From: CAJBVG01 sp044337515
GTDB taxonomy: Bacteria; Bacteroidota; Bacteroidia; Sphingobacteriales; Sphingobacteriaceae
DNA: 64,000 nt
Direction of reading: 5' to 3'
Assembly (NCBI GenBank): GCA_044337515.1
Contig: JBIINK010000005.1
Coordinates: 1-64,000, forward strand
Each line of letters opens with the position of its first letter. The first letter of the stretch is position 1. The translations under genes were made by a program, and so were the position numbers. Of this stretch, positions 25,476 through 33,500 are shown piece by piece. Under the pieces are notes generated by a model, which saw only the letters and a program-made list of their open reading frames with translations, did no database searches and was not told the origin of the DNA.

Positions 25476-25552
25476 TGGGTAATGAGTAGTGAGTAATGGG
25501 AAATTCAATAATTACTTAATTTCCCATTACTCACTACCCATTACTCATTACT
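25471..25552. repeat. 35-bp inverted repeat spanning two convergent stop codons
   Basis: The arms 25471-25505 and 25518-25552 match with three mismatches in 35 positions around a 12-base loop. Each arm is built from GTAATGGGTAGTGA-type words. The left arm contains the TAG of the TonB-domain gene and the right arm overlaps the TAG of sdhB, so the repeat fills the whole intergenic space and probably works as a bidirectional terminator. Confidence 0.85.
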
Positions 25553-26312
25553 AGTTATTAGATGCTACGCTCGCTACTAAGAAGTCGCGGTTCATGCGTG
25601 CAATATTAGATAATGAAATTCCTTTAGGACATTCTGCTTCACAAGCACCAGTGTTTGTACAATTACCAAATCCTTCAGCATCCATTTGCGCTACCATGTT
25701 TTTCACACGCATGTAACGCTCAGGCTGACCTTGAGGTAATAAGGCTAATTGAGAAACTTTTGCAGAAACGAATAACATTGCTGATGCATTTTTACAAGCA
25801 GCAACACACGCTCCACAACCAATACATGCAGCAGCATCAAATGCTAAGTCTGCTTCCTCTTTACCAATTGGCAATGAGTTAGCATCTTGTGCATTTCCTG
25901 TATTCACAGAAACGAAACCACCTGCAGCTATTACTCTATCGAAAGCAGAACGATCTACAGTTAAATCCTTAATAACTGGGAAAGCTTGTGCTCTCCATGG
26001 TTCTATTACAATGGTGTCGCCATCTTTAAATGAACGCATGTGTAATTGACATGTAGTAATTTTTTCTTTCGGACCATGTGGGCGGCCATTAATATATAAA
26101 CTACACATACCACAAATACCTTCTCTACAATCGTGATCGAATGCAATAGGGTCTTCGTTTTTATTAATCAATTGCTCATTTAATATGTCAATCATTTCTA
26201 AAAACGACATATCTGGTGAAATATCTTTTACTTGGTAAGTAACTAATTTACCATCTGTATTTGCATTTTTTTGTCTCCACACTTTTAGTGTTAGATTCAT
26301 ATTTCCACTCAT
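25551..26312 (-). CDS. sdhB: Succinate dehydrogenase/fumarate reductase iron-sulfur subunit
   Basis: The electron-transfer subunit of complex II. The 253-residue protein has the [2Fe-2S] ligands C62, C67, C70 and C88 (DCREGICGMC and TTCQL), the ferredoxin-like CIGCGACVAAC at residues 163-173, and CTNTGACEAECPKG at 218-231 for the remaining clusters. The length fits the Bacteroidota di-heme (type B) complex. It is separated from sdhA by 571 bases holding a decayed gene, which is unusual. Confidence 0.96.
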   Translation of the reverse strand: MSGNMNLTLKVWRQKNANTDGKLVTYQVKDISPDMSFLEMIDILNEQLINKNEDPIAFDHDCREGICGMCSLYINGRPHGPKEKITTCQLHMRSFKDGDTIVIEPWRAQAFPVIKDLTVDRSAFDRVIAAGGFVSVNTGNAQDANSLPIGKEEADLAFDAAACIGCGACVAACKNASAMLFVSAKVSQLALLPQGQPERYMRVKNMVAQMDAEGFGNCTNTGACEAECPKGISLSNIARMNRDFLVASVASNN

Positions 26313-26400
26313 AGTATTAGTGTTTTATAATTTTTTAACTCTTTGCAATTTTAATATTGATTCGAAATAAATAGAAAAATGAAAATAGAAGATAGTAAAA

Positions 26401-26771
26401 TTAATTAGTCGATTTTTGTTTAACTAAAAAATTAATATAACCATTCAATAGTGCTAAGCATTCATTTATCTTTTGATTAGTAATACTAAAGGTGTCGTCA
26501 TTTATAATGTTTTCATCATTACAAATAATTAAATGATCTTTTAACTCATATAATGACCCTCTACTGTGCCTACAAAACTGAATGTTTTCTGATAATGGTA
26601 TCGACCATATCCCTCAGCAATATTATTTGTAACAGATCTAGAACATCTAATCATTTGATCAGTTATTCTATATTTTTCGTCTTTAGGAAATCCATTACAC
26701 AAGCTACTTATACTTCTTCTAAGTTCTGTAGCTTTCTTCCAACAATCTAAATCCTCAAATGATCTATTCAC
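26401..26771 (-). pseudogene. Frameshifted four-helix-bundle (S23/IVP-like) gene between sdhA and sdhB
   Basis: The first frame from 26771 (GTG start) encodes SFEDLDCWKKATELRRSI and MIRCSRSVTNNIAEGYGRYH, the hallmark of four-helix-bundle proteins related to 23S rRNA intervening-sequence proteins, and stops early at 26541. A one-base deletion near 26589 explains this: in the next frame the sequence continues ENIQFCRHSRGSLYELKDHL through NGYINFLVKQK to a stop at 26401, colinear with the intact copy at 43810-44181. The GTG start where the other copy has ATG is a further sign of decay. A sequencing error could mimic the frameshift. Confidence 0.8.
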
Positions 26772-26804
26772 AAATCCCTCCCACTTTTATTTTATTTCAA
26801 ATTA

Positions 26805-26831
26805 TAATTATTAATCACCCATTAATAATTA
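26805..26831. repeat. Perfect 11-bp stem hairpin upstream of the decayed four-helix-bundle gene
   Basis: TAATTATTAAT (26805-26815) and ATTAATAATTA (26821-26831) are perfect complements around the loop CACCC. Read on the gene's strand, the loop and 3' arm contain GGGTGATTAAT, resembling GGGTGATTGAT before the second copy. Confidence 0.65.
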
Positions 26832-26883
26832 ACTAAATTTAAAAAACGATTTTTCTAATTTCGATTTTCTATTCTTCTTCTTA

Positions 26884-28866
26884 TTATTTATAGCTACGTT
26901 GAGCAATTTTAATATTCTCGTATTTCAACTCTTCTTTGTGAAGTGATGGTTCTGCATCTAATCCTTTAAACTCCCAATTAGAAACATACGCGAATTTTTC
27001 ATCATCACGCATTGCTTCACCTTCTTCAGTTTGGAATTCTTCACGGAAGTGACCACCACAAGATTCGTTTCTATCTAACGCATCTTTACACATTAATTCG
27101 CCAAGCTCAATAAAATCAGCAACTCGCCCTGCTTTTTCTAATTCGGGATTGAATTCATCGGCAGTACCTGTAACACGTACATCCGACCAAAACTCTTTAC
27201 GTATTTGTTGTATTTCTGTAATCGCTTCTTTTAATCCTTCAGCATTACGAGCCATACCACATTTATCCCACATAATTTTTCCTAAGCGTTTGTGGAAATG
27301 ATCCACCGACTTCGTTCCGTTTATGTTGAATAAATTTTCGATTTGTGATTTTACTTTATTTTCTGCTTCAACAAATGCTTCATGATTAGTATCAATTGCT
27401 TTTGTTGCAATTTCTTTTGATAAATAACTTCCGATAGTATAAGGGATAACGAAGTATCCATCGGCTAATCCTTGCATCAATGCAGATGCACCTAAACGAT
27501 TCGCACCATGGTCAGAGAAGTTTGCTTCTCCTAATGCGTATAATCCTGGTACAGTTGTCATCAAATTATAATCAACCCATAAACCACCCATAGTATAATG
27601 CACTGCTGGGTAAATTCTCATTGGTTGCTCGTATGGATTTTCACCAGTAATTTGTTGATACATATCGAACAAGTTTCCGTATTTCTCTTTCACTACTTCT
27701 TTACCCATACGGATAATTTCTTCTTCAGAAGGATTGTGAATATTACGTTTGCTTGCTTCAACATTTCCATAACGTTTAATGTTATAAGCAAAATCTAAAT
27801 ATACCGCCATCTTAGAAGTACCTACTCCGTAACCTGCATCACATCTTTCTTTTGCAGCTCTCGATGCAACGTCACGTGGAACTAAGTTTCCGAAAGCTGG
27901 ATATCTTCTTTCTAAATAATAATCTCTTTCTTCTTCTGGAATTTCAACAGGGTTACGAGTGTCACCTTGTTTTTTAGGGACCCAAATTCTACCATCATTA
28001 CGTAATGATTCAGACATCAATGTAAGTTTTGATTGATGATCTCCTGAAACAGGAATACATGTTGGGTGAATTTGTGTAAAGCATGGGTTACCAAAAAATG
28101 CTCCTTGCTTGTAAGCTTTCCAAGCTGCAGTAACATTTGATCCCATCGCATTTGTAGATAAATAGAATACGTTTCCGTAACCACCTGTACATAATAGTAC
28201 CGCATGACCGAAGTGACGTTCTAATTTACCGGTAACTAAATCTCTTGCAATAATACCTCTACATACACCATCAATTTTTACGACGTCTAACATTTCGTGG
28301 CGAGTGTACATTTTAACTGAACCCATACCAACCTGACGTTGTAATGATGAATATGCTCCTAGCAATAATTGTTGTCCGGTTTGACCAGCTGCGTAAAATG
28401 TACGTTGAACTTGAGTACCACCGAACGAACGGTTAGATAATAAGCCTCCGTATTCACGAGCAAATGGAACACCTTGAGCAACACATTGGTCGATGATGCT
28501 TGAACTCACTTCTGCTAAACGATATACGTTCGCTTCACGAGCACGATAGTCACCACCTTTAATCGTATCATAAAATAAACGGTAAACAGAGTCACCATCA
28601 TTTTGATAATTTTTTGCTGCATTAATACCACCTTGTGCTGCAATTGAATGCGCGCGACGAGCAGAATCTTGAAAACAAAAAACTTTTACTTTGTAACCAA
28701 GCTCAGCTAATGCCGAAGCTGCTGATGCTCCTGCTAGTCCTGATCCTACTACGATTACTTCTAAATTTCTTTTGTTAGAAGGATTTACCAATGGAACTGT
28801 AGAACGATATTTCGTCCACTTTTGCTCCAATGTTCCTTCTGGTATTTTAGCATCTAATACTGACAT
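26884..28866 (-). CDS. sdhA: Succinate dehydrogenase/fumarate reductase flavoprotein subunit
   Basis: The catalytic subunit of complex II, which interconverts succinate and fumarate with covalently bound FAD. The 660-residue protein has the FAD-binding GSGLAGASAASALAELGYKV near residue 37, the flavin-linking histidine region RRAHSIAAQGGINAAKN near 70-86, and the active-site region RLGASALMQGLADGYFVIPY. It follows sdhC by 29 bases. The order sdhC-sdhA-sdhB is the standard type-B arrangement. Confidence 0.97.
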   Translation of the reverse strand: MSVLDAKIPEGTLEQKWTKYRSTVPLVNPSNKRNLEVIVVGSGLAGASAASALAELGYKVKVFCFQDSARRAHSIAAQGGINAAKNYQNDGDSVYRLFYDTIKGGDYRAREANVYRLAEVSSSIIDQCVAQGVPFAREYGGLLSNRSFGGTQVQRTFYAAGQTGQQLLLGAYSSLQRQVGMGSVKMYTRHEMLDVVKIDGVCRGIIARDLVTGKLERHFGHAVLLCTGGYGNVFYLSTNAMGSNVTAAWKAYKQGAFFGNPCFTQIHPTCIPVSGDHQSKLTLMSESLRNDGRIWVPKKQGDTRNPVEIPEEERDYYLERRYPAFGNLVPRDVASRAAKERCDAGYGVGTSKMAVYLDFAYNIKRYGNVEASKRNIHNPSEEEIIRMGKEVVKEKYGNLFDMYQQITGENPYEQPMRIYPAVHYTMGGLWVDYNLMTTVPGLYALGEANFSDHGANRLGASALMQGLADGYFVIPYTIGSYLSKEIATKAIDTNHEAFVEAENKVKSQIENLFNINGTKSVDHFHKRLGKIMWDKCGMARNAEGLKEAITEIQQIRKEFWSDVRVTGTADEFNPELEKAGRVADFIELGELMCKDALDRNESCGGHFREEFQTEEGEAMRDDEKFAYVSNWEFKGLDAEPSLHKEELKYENIKIAQRSYK

Positions 28867-28895
28867 ATCTTAGATTTTATTTTTCTGTAAATAAC

Positions 28896-29564
28896 TTATT
28901 TTATCCAACCGAAATGCATTGCAATTGGCATTGCTGCAAATAATAATGGAATGATTATCGAATAAACATATCCAAATGTTTTAATTGCTGGTGTGTACTT
29001 CTTATGATTCCAACCCATTGATTGAAATGCTGAAGATACTCCATGCATTAAGTGATATGATAATGATAAACATCCTAATACATATACTACTACAACCATC
29101 GGATTAACGAACACTTCTTTCATTTCATTGAAAAGAGTTTCTTTGCCACTAGTGATTTCATCGGTGAATCTGCTCACTACCCAAAAATGACGTAAGTGAA
29201 TGATTAAGAAAATTAACAATAGCGTTCCTAATAATCCCATTGAACGTGAATACCACTTGCTGTTTGCTGATGCATTGCTTACGGCATAACCTACTGGACG
29301 AGCTTTGCGATTATCTGCCCATAACATTAACCCATCTAAAATGTGAGCTAATAATCCTAGCATTAATCCAACCTCAGCTGTACGGATAATCCAATTCGTA
29401 CCCATAAATTCAGCAGCACTCTCAAAAAGATGTCCTCCATCATTTACAAATATCAAAGCATTGATACCCGCATGTACGATTAAAAAGGTAACTAATAAAA
29501 GACCTGTGATTCCCATGAGGTACTTTTTACCTAGGGAAGATTTGAACAGTTTACTATTACTCAT
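28896..29564 (-). CDS. sdhC: Succinate dehydrogenase cytochrome b subunit
   Basis: The membrane anchor of the type-B (di-heme) complex II. The ATG at 29564 (MSNSKLFKSSLGKKYLMGIT) is preferred over one 36 bases upstream because it matches the family N-terminus and a promoter element lies between. The ~222-residue protein has five hydrophobic helices with histidines in several of them (VTFLIVHAGINALI, LLAHILDGLML, LIIHLRHFWVV, SYHLMHGVSSAF), as expected for two b hemes. Confidence 0.94.
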   Translation of the reverse strand: MSNSKLFKSSLGKKYLMGITGLLLVTFLIVHAGINALIFVNDGGHLFESAAEFMGTNWIIRTAEVGLMLGLLAHILDGLMLWADNRKARPVGYAVSNASANSKWYSRSMGLLGTLLLIFLIIHLRHFWVVSRFTDEITSGKETLFNEMKEVFVNPMVVVVYVLGCLSLSYHLMHGVSSAFQSMGWNHKKYTPAIKTFGYVYSIIIPLLFAAMPIAMHFGWIK

Positions 29565-29597
29565 AATGTGTTTTTTATCTGATTTTACTGTTAAAGG

Positions 29598-29605
29598 CAA
29601 ATGTA
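29598..29605 (-). promoter_or_regulatory. sdhC: -7 promoter element of sdhCAB
   Basis: The minus strand reads TACATTTG, an exact TAnnTTTG match, 34 bases before the chosen sdhC ATG. It is identical to the -7 element before nuoA. Confidence 0.5.
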
Positions 29606-29711
29606 TCTAATATGTAACATTAGTAGGGGAAATATAAAAATTTAGACTGATTCTAATTTGAGCTTTTAAGCCTTGTATTATACCACTTTACAGGTTAATA
29701 CAAATACCGAA

Positions 29712-31583
29712 TTACTTCCTTAATAAAATCCGTTCTTGATATTGGTTTCCGTTATGGTCTTTTGCCCACAAAATGTATACTCCAGCTTCTAAATAAGCTA
29801 GATCGAGAACAGATGCTAGCCCTAAATTGTTTTTTTGAAAAACGACTTGGCCTAACGTATTATACAATATCATCTCTGTTAAGTTTAAATGTGGCGGTAA
29901 AACCAAAGTATGCCCAACGGGATTTTGTATCCCTAACCTTTTTGTTTGATTAAAGCCTACAGGCATTACGAAAGGATAACAATCTGTTGTATCAACACAA
30001 CCATCAATACTAGTTAATACCACTGCATAACTTCCACTATTTTTCGGAATAAGCACACCTTCTGTTTCTCCTGGCAAAATCTGCCAAGTAGAATCACATC
30101 TATACCATTGAAAAGTTGTATTAAAAGCTTGGGATTCTACTCCATTGCTCGTGTATTTTACTTCAGTAACTATGGTGTCATTCATAATAATATCATAACG
30201 TGCACATGGACCAATAAAAGTGGTACATCCTTTTTCTGCTCGAACAAATAAACTAAAACTCGATTGTACTGGAATCGTAATACTTGCACCCGAATCAACT
30301 ACCGCACCTCCACACGAATCTATATGCCAATACCAATTCAATGCGTCATTTAATTGTCCACCCGTAATATTTATCGTAACCGAATCTCCTCTACACTCAT
30401 GCGAATTTGTTTTTAAAAATTCGGGTTTTGTAGGTGCTATACAATACGTGTTCAAAAGCTTTACATATTTAGGTGAACCTTTTGTAATGTTCGGCACTTG
30501 TGTAGTAAGTGTAAATGCTCCGACTAAATAAATATTTTTATCTCGTTCTGCAATATCATATACACTGCCATTTAAGCCAGCATAAATTGTGTTGTCAAGT
30601 GTGCCATTGATATTAAACCGAACCAATCGTTGAACCACAACTCCATTTACATTTGTGAAATCTCCTGCTACAATTATTTTGCCGTCTCGTTGTTGATGTA
30701 TAGCCCTAACCGTCCCTAAAATATAGGCTTTGAACGCAGTATCTAGTTTTCCGTCTTTACTTAATTTTGCAATTCCAGTTTTGGTTACTCCATCTATATT
30801 GGTAAACCCACCGGTAATAATAATATCATCATTATTTAAAATAAAAACTTTTTGAATACTGCTTGATATAGAATTGTTTTTAAATGTAGTATCCAATGAT
30901 CCATCTAAATTTACTCTTACAATTTTATTTCTAGGAACTCCATTGTAGTTTAAAAATGAACCAACCAAAATTAATTTGTTACTGCTCTGTTGCGCAAAAT
31001 CAAATGGACTACTATTCGGACCAGTGCCCTTTTTAAAAGTAGTATCAATATTACCGACTGAGTCTAAACGTGTGAATCCGTTTACATTGACGTTGTTGTA
31101 TTTTGAGAAAAAACCTGCAATTAATATTTTGCCGTCTCGTTGTAAATAAGTAGCTGTGATTTCATTGTTGGCGCCAATGCCTCTAGCAAAGCTTGTATCT
31201 AAAACCCCATCTATATTTACCCTTGCAATATTTCCTCTACTTGTTCCATTGTATGATGAGAATAAACCACCCAATAGGAGATAATCATTGGGATATAATG
31301 CAGTAGCGCGAACCGGACCAGAAGCTCCAAAACCCGACTGAAAGGCACTATCCATGAGCCCGTTTGATTGTAATCGCACAATGCGATTCGCCAAACCTCC
31401 ATTAAAAACATTAAACTCGCCAGTTAAAATAATCTTGCCCGATTTTTGAATGTCTATCTGGCGAACTGTGCTGTTTGGGATTCCTAGAGTAAAGGTGGTG
31501 TCAACTTTTTGTAATTGCGCTTGTGTAACTGTTGAAAATAGACTACAAACTAGTATCCATGAAAGGAGTAAGGGTGTTCTCAT
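29712..31583 (-). CDS. Delta-60 repeat protein with T9SS type A sorting tail
   Basis: A 623-residue secreted protein: signal peptide to about residue 22 (TQAQ), then about seven delta-60 repeats to residue ~370, each with a GKI(L/I)xxGxFxxxNG strand and an IVRVNxDGxLDTTF strand, probably forming a propeller. Next is a Cys-containing Ig-like region (~390-540), then a C-terminal sorting tail (LYNTLGQVVFQKN, LEAGVYILWAKD, ILLRK) for export by the type IX system. Ligand unknown. Confidence 0.9.
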   Translation of the reverse strand: MRTPLLLSWILVCSLFSTVTQAQLQKVDTTFTLGIPNSTVRQIDIQKSGKIILTGEFNVFNGGLANRIVRLQSNGLMDSAFQSGFGASGPVRATALYPNDYLLLGGLFSSYNGTSRGNIARVNIDGVLDTSFARGIGANNEITATYLQRDGKILIAGFFSKYNNVNVNGFTRLDSVGNIDTTFKKGTGPNSSPFDFAQQSSNKLILVGSFLNYNGVPRNKIVRVNLDGSLDTTFKNNSISSSIQKVFILNNDDIIITGGFTNIDGVTKTGIAKLSKDGKLDTAFKAYILGTVRAIHQQRDGKIIVAGDFTNVNGVVVQRLVRFNINGTLDNTIYAGLNGSVYDIAERDKNIYLVGAFTLTTQVPNITKGSPKYVKLLNTYCIAPTKPEFLKTNSHECRGDSVTINITGGQLNDALNWYWHIDSCGGAVVDSGASITIPVQSSFSLFVRAEKGCTTFIGPCARYDIIMNDTIVTEVKYTSNGVESQAFNTTFQWYRCDSTWQILPGETEGVLIPKNSGSYAVVLTSIDGCVDTTDCYPFVMPVGFNQTKRLGIQNPVGHTLVLPPHLNLTEMILYNTLGQVVFQKNNLGLASVLDLAYLEAGVYILWAKDHNGNQYQERILLRK

Positions 31584-31620
31584 ACCTTTTTATCTGTAAA
31601 TTAAAAATACAAATAAAATA

Positions 31621-31750
31621 TAGAACTGTAGAAGGGTAGAATTGTAGAACTGTAGAAGGGTAGAAGCATAGAACTGTAGAAGGGTAGAACTGTAGAAGAA
31701 TCTATTTACATTTCTATAGTTCTACAGTTCTATGCTTCTACAGTTCTATT
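31621..31750. repeat. Iterated TAGAACTGTAGAA inverted-repeat block
   Basis: About six iterations of TAGAA(C)TGTAGAAG-type words (31621-31700) are followed by the reverse-complement words (31711-31750). A 21-bp perfect inverted pair, 31661-31681 with 31720-31740, includes the unique word GAAGCATAGAA. The block starts at the stop of the 31749-33347 gene and probably terminates it. Confidence 0.8.
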
Positions 31751-33347
31751 ACTCTATTATGAGTTTTTGTAGTACTTTGTTTTTCCCAACGGTTACATAA
31801 ACCATGTATTCGCCTGCATATTCGAAATTTTTCTCTTCAATTCTATATCGGTTTTCGCCAATTTCTGCATCTGTAATAACTCTCTCGCAAATTAATTTTC
31901 CTGAAAGATCATAAACAGAAATCAAAACATTTTCTTTTTGAATTAAATTAAAAATTAGATGAACTTTTCCTTCAGAAGGATTTGGATAAATTTGTAACTG
32001 TAATTTATTTATACTTTGTTCATTTAAGACATTAGTGGTTGCACTGTTTTTTACCAACATAACTTTGTACAATACGGAACTCGCTGTACTTTGAGTTCCA
32101 TCGTTAATCCAGAATACGTTTTTTGCAGTACTATTAATTCCTCCATACACATATCCTAATAAAACTGAATCACCAGTTAAGCTATTTAATTTTATAATGC
32201 CATTTGAATAAGTTGGAATATTTTGATTTATTAAAAATTCTGCTCCTGCCCCTAAATAACCTGGCATCTCCGTAGACATTTTATACTCTGATAATCCACC
32301 AAATTCATCGCGTGTTACACGAGCAATTGTTTTTACAAATGGTACATTATTGTCTTGGACTAAAATACCAGCACTATCATAATACTGAGCTATTCCACCA
32401 AAAAACAAATTGTGCATTTTGTTATTTAATGAATCATAAAGTGGTATAGTTGCACAGTGATAATGATTGTAATATTGTGAGAAATTTGGATTCACCGAAT
32501 GTCCTGCGCTATCAATACTTACACTGTTTAGATAAGGGATATCAGCTTGCACTTGGAAAACTCCAGAGAATGCAATTATTCCTTCTTGACGATCTTTAGT
32601 GATTTGAGAGATGACATTATAATCTCTACGATGTAATTGTTCTGCATCTACAATTTTTTGTTTGTTAACAATAGAAATTGTTGTGCCATTATCAACGATT
32701 TGAAATTTCAAATAACCATCAGCATACGTTTGCACAAATGTTCCATGCATCATTGGATTATATCGTCCATCGAATCTTTGTCCACCTACTAAATAATACG
32801 TGTTATAAATTTTCTTTAAATGTGCTCCTGTAATCGCAAATTGCTCATCGTGTATTTGCCTGAAGTATGGAGTTAATGATGTGTTGTTAATGATAGCAGA
32901 AATAACTCCTGGTAAATTAACTGCCGTTAAATAGGGGAAAGTAATGTGATCAACCGAATCTGTGCTATACCCATATCCACCCACCAAGTAAAGCATTTCG
33001 CCAACTTGATTATATTGCATATTCGTACTGCTTAATTGTTCAGAAATTGAAGTGGGTAAACTTGACAATGGTTTTGTCCATACCTGATTAGCAACGGGGT
33101 CAATTAAAATCAACTGATTATTATGCCCCGCTAAATCAAATGTAGCAAACGGTTGTCGTCTGTGTAAACCGTCTAACCTGCCACCAATAATTAAATATTT
33201 ACCTTGGTATTCGGCATGTGCAAATGCTTGTACTCCCCCAAGATTAGGAATGTTTTGTGCTTCTAATTTAATAGTGTGGTTAAAATCTTGTGCAAGGCCA
33301 ACTTGCATAAAACCTAAGCAAATCCACAATAAAAGGATTTTTTTCAT
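31749..33347 (-). CDS. T9SS-exported protein of unknown function (kelch-like)
   Basis: A 532-residue protein with signal peptide (MKKILLLWICLGFMQVGLAQ) and a C-terminal T9SS tail (LQIYPNPSEGKVHLIFNL, ISVYDLSGKLICERV, YMVYVTVGKNKVLQKLIIE). The middle contains repeats such as YLIIGGRLDGLHRRQPFATF, LYLVGGYGYSTDS and YYLVGGQRFDGRYN, spaced like kelch motifs, so a beta-propeller is likely. No catalytic residues recognised. It has its own promoter element and repeat-type 3' end. Confidence 0.85.
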   Translation of the reverse strand: MKKILLLWICLGFMQVGLAQDFNHTIKLEAQNIPNLGGVQAFAHAEYQGKYLIIGGRLDGLHRRQPFATFDLAGHNNQLILIDPVANQVWTKPLSSLPTSISEQLSSTNMQYNQVGEMLYLVGGYGYSTDSVDHITFPYLTAVNLPGVISAIINNTSLTPYFRQIHDEQFAITGAHLKKIYNTYYLVGGQRFDGRYNPMMHGTFVQTYADGYLKFQIVDNGTTISIVNKQKIVDAEQLHRRDYNVISQITKDRQEGIIAFSGVFQVQADIPYLNSVSIDSAGHSVNPNFSQYYNHYHCATIPLYDSLNNKMHNLFFGGIAQYYDSAGILVQDNNVPFVKTIARVTRDEFGGLSEYKMSTEMPGYLGAGAEFLINQNIPTYSNGIIKLNSLTGDSVLLGYVYGGINSTAKNVFWINDGTQSTASSVLYKVMLVKNSATTNVLNEQSINKLQLQIYPNPSEGKVHLIFNLIQKENVLISVYDLSGKLICERVITDAEIGENRYRIEEKNFEYAGEYMVYVTVGKNKVLQKLIIE

Positions 33348-33367
33348 TTCATTTAATATTTATTAAA

Positions 33368-33375
33368 CAAAACTA
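33368..33375 (-). promoter_or_regulatory. -7 promoter element before the kelch-like T9SS gene
   Basis: The minus strand reads TAGTTTTG, an exact TAnnTTTG match, 21 bases before the ATG at 33347. Just upstream lies the word-built inverted repeat ending the previous gene. Confidence 0.45.
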
Positions 33376-33416
33376 CTCCTTATTTTATGAGCCGAATGTG
33401 ACTTTGGTCACTTTGA

Positions 33417-33500
33417 GAACTATAGAAGTATAGAACAGTAGAACTGTGGAAGAGTCTTATTCTATATTTCCACAGTTCTATAGTTCTACAGTTCTATTTT
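33417..33500. repeat. Word-built inverted repeat (TAGAACTGTGGAA/TTCCACAGTTCTA)
   Basis: Left arm about 33418-33452 and right arm about 33467-33500 share TAGAAC iterations and the sequence TAGAACTGTGGAA. It belongs to the same word family as 31621-31750 and 59384-59412. It ends inside the 3' end of the T9SS gene stopping at 33494 and is likely its terminator. Confidence 0.75.

Noticed and set aside
26581..26600. Programmed -1 frameshifting as an explanation for the broken four-helix-bundle gene.
   Set aside because: The local sequence in frame, CAG-AAA-ACA, is not a canonical slippery heptamer and no downstream pseudoknot is evident; a simple one-base deletion suffices.
26541..26771. A 76-residue ORF that could be annotated as a complete small protein.
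   Set aside because: It covers only the first half of a four-helix-bundle protein; the second half is present in the next frame, so a frameshifted gene is the better call.
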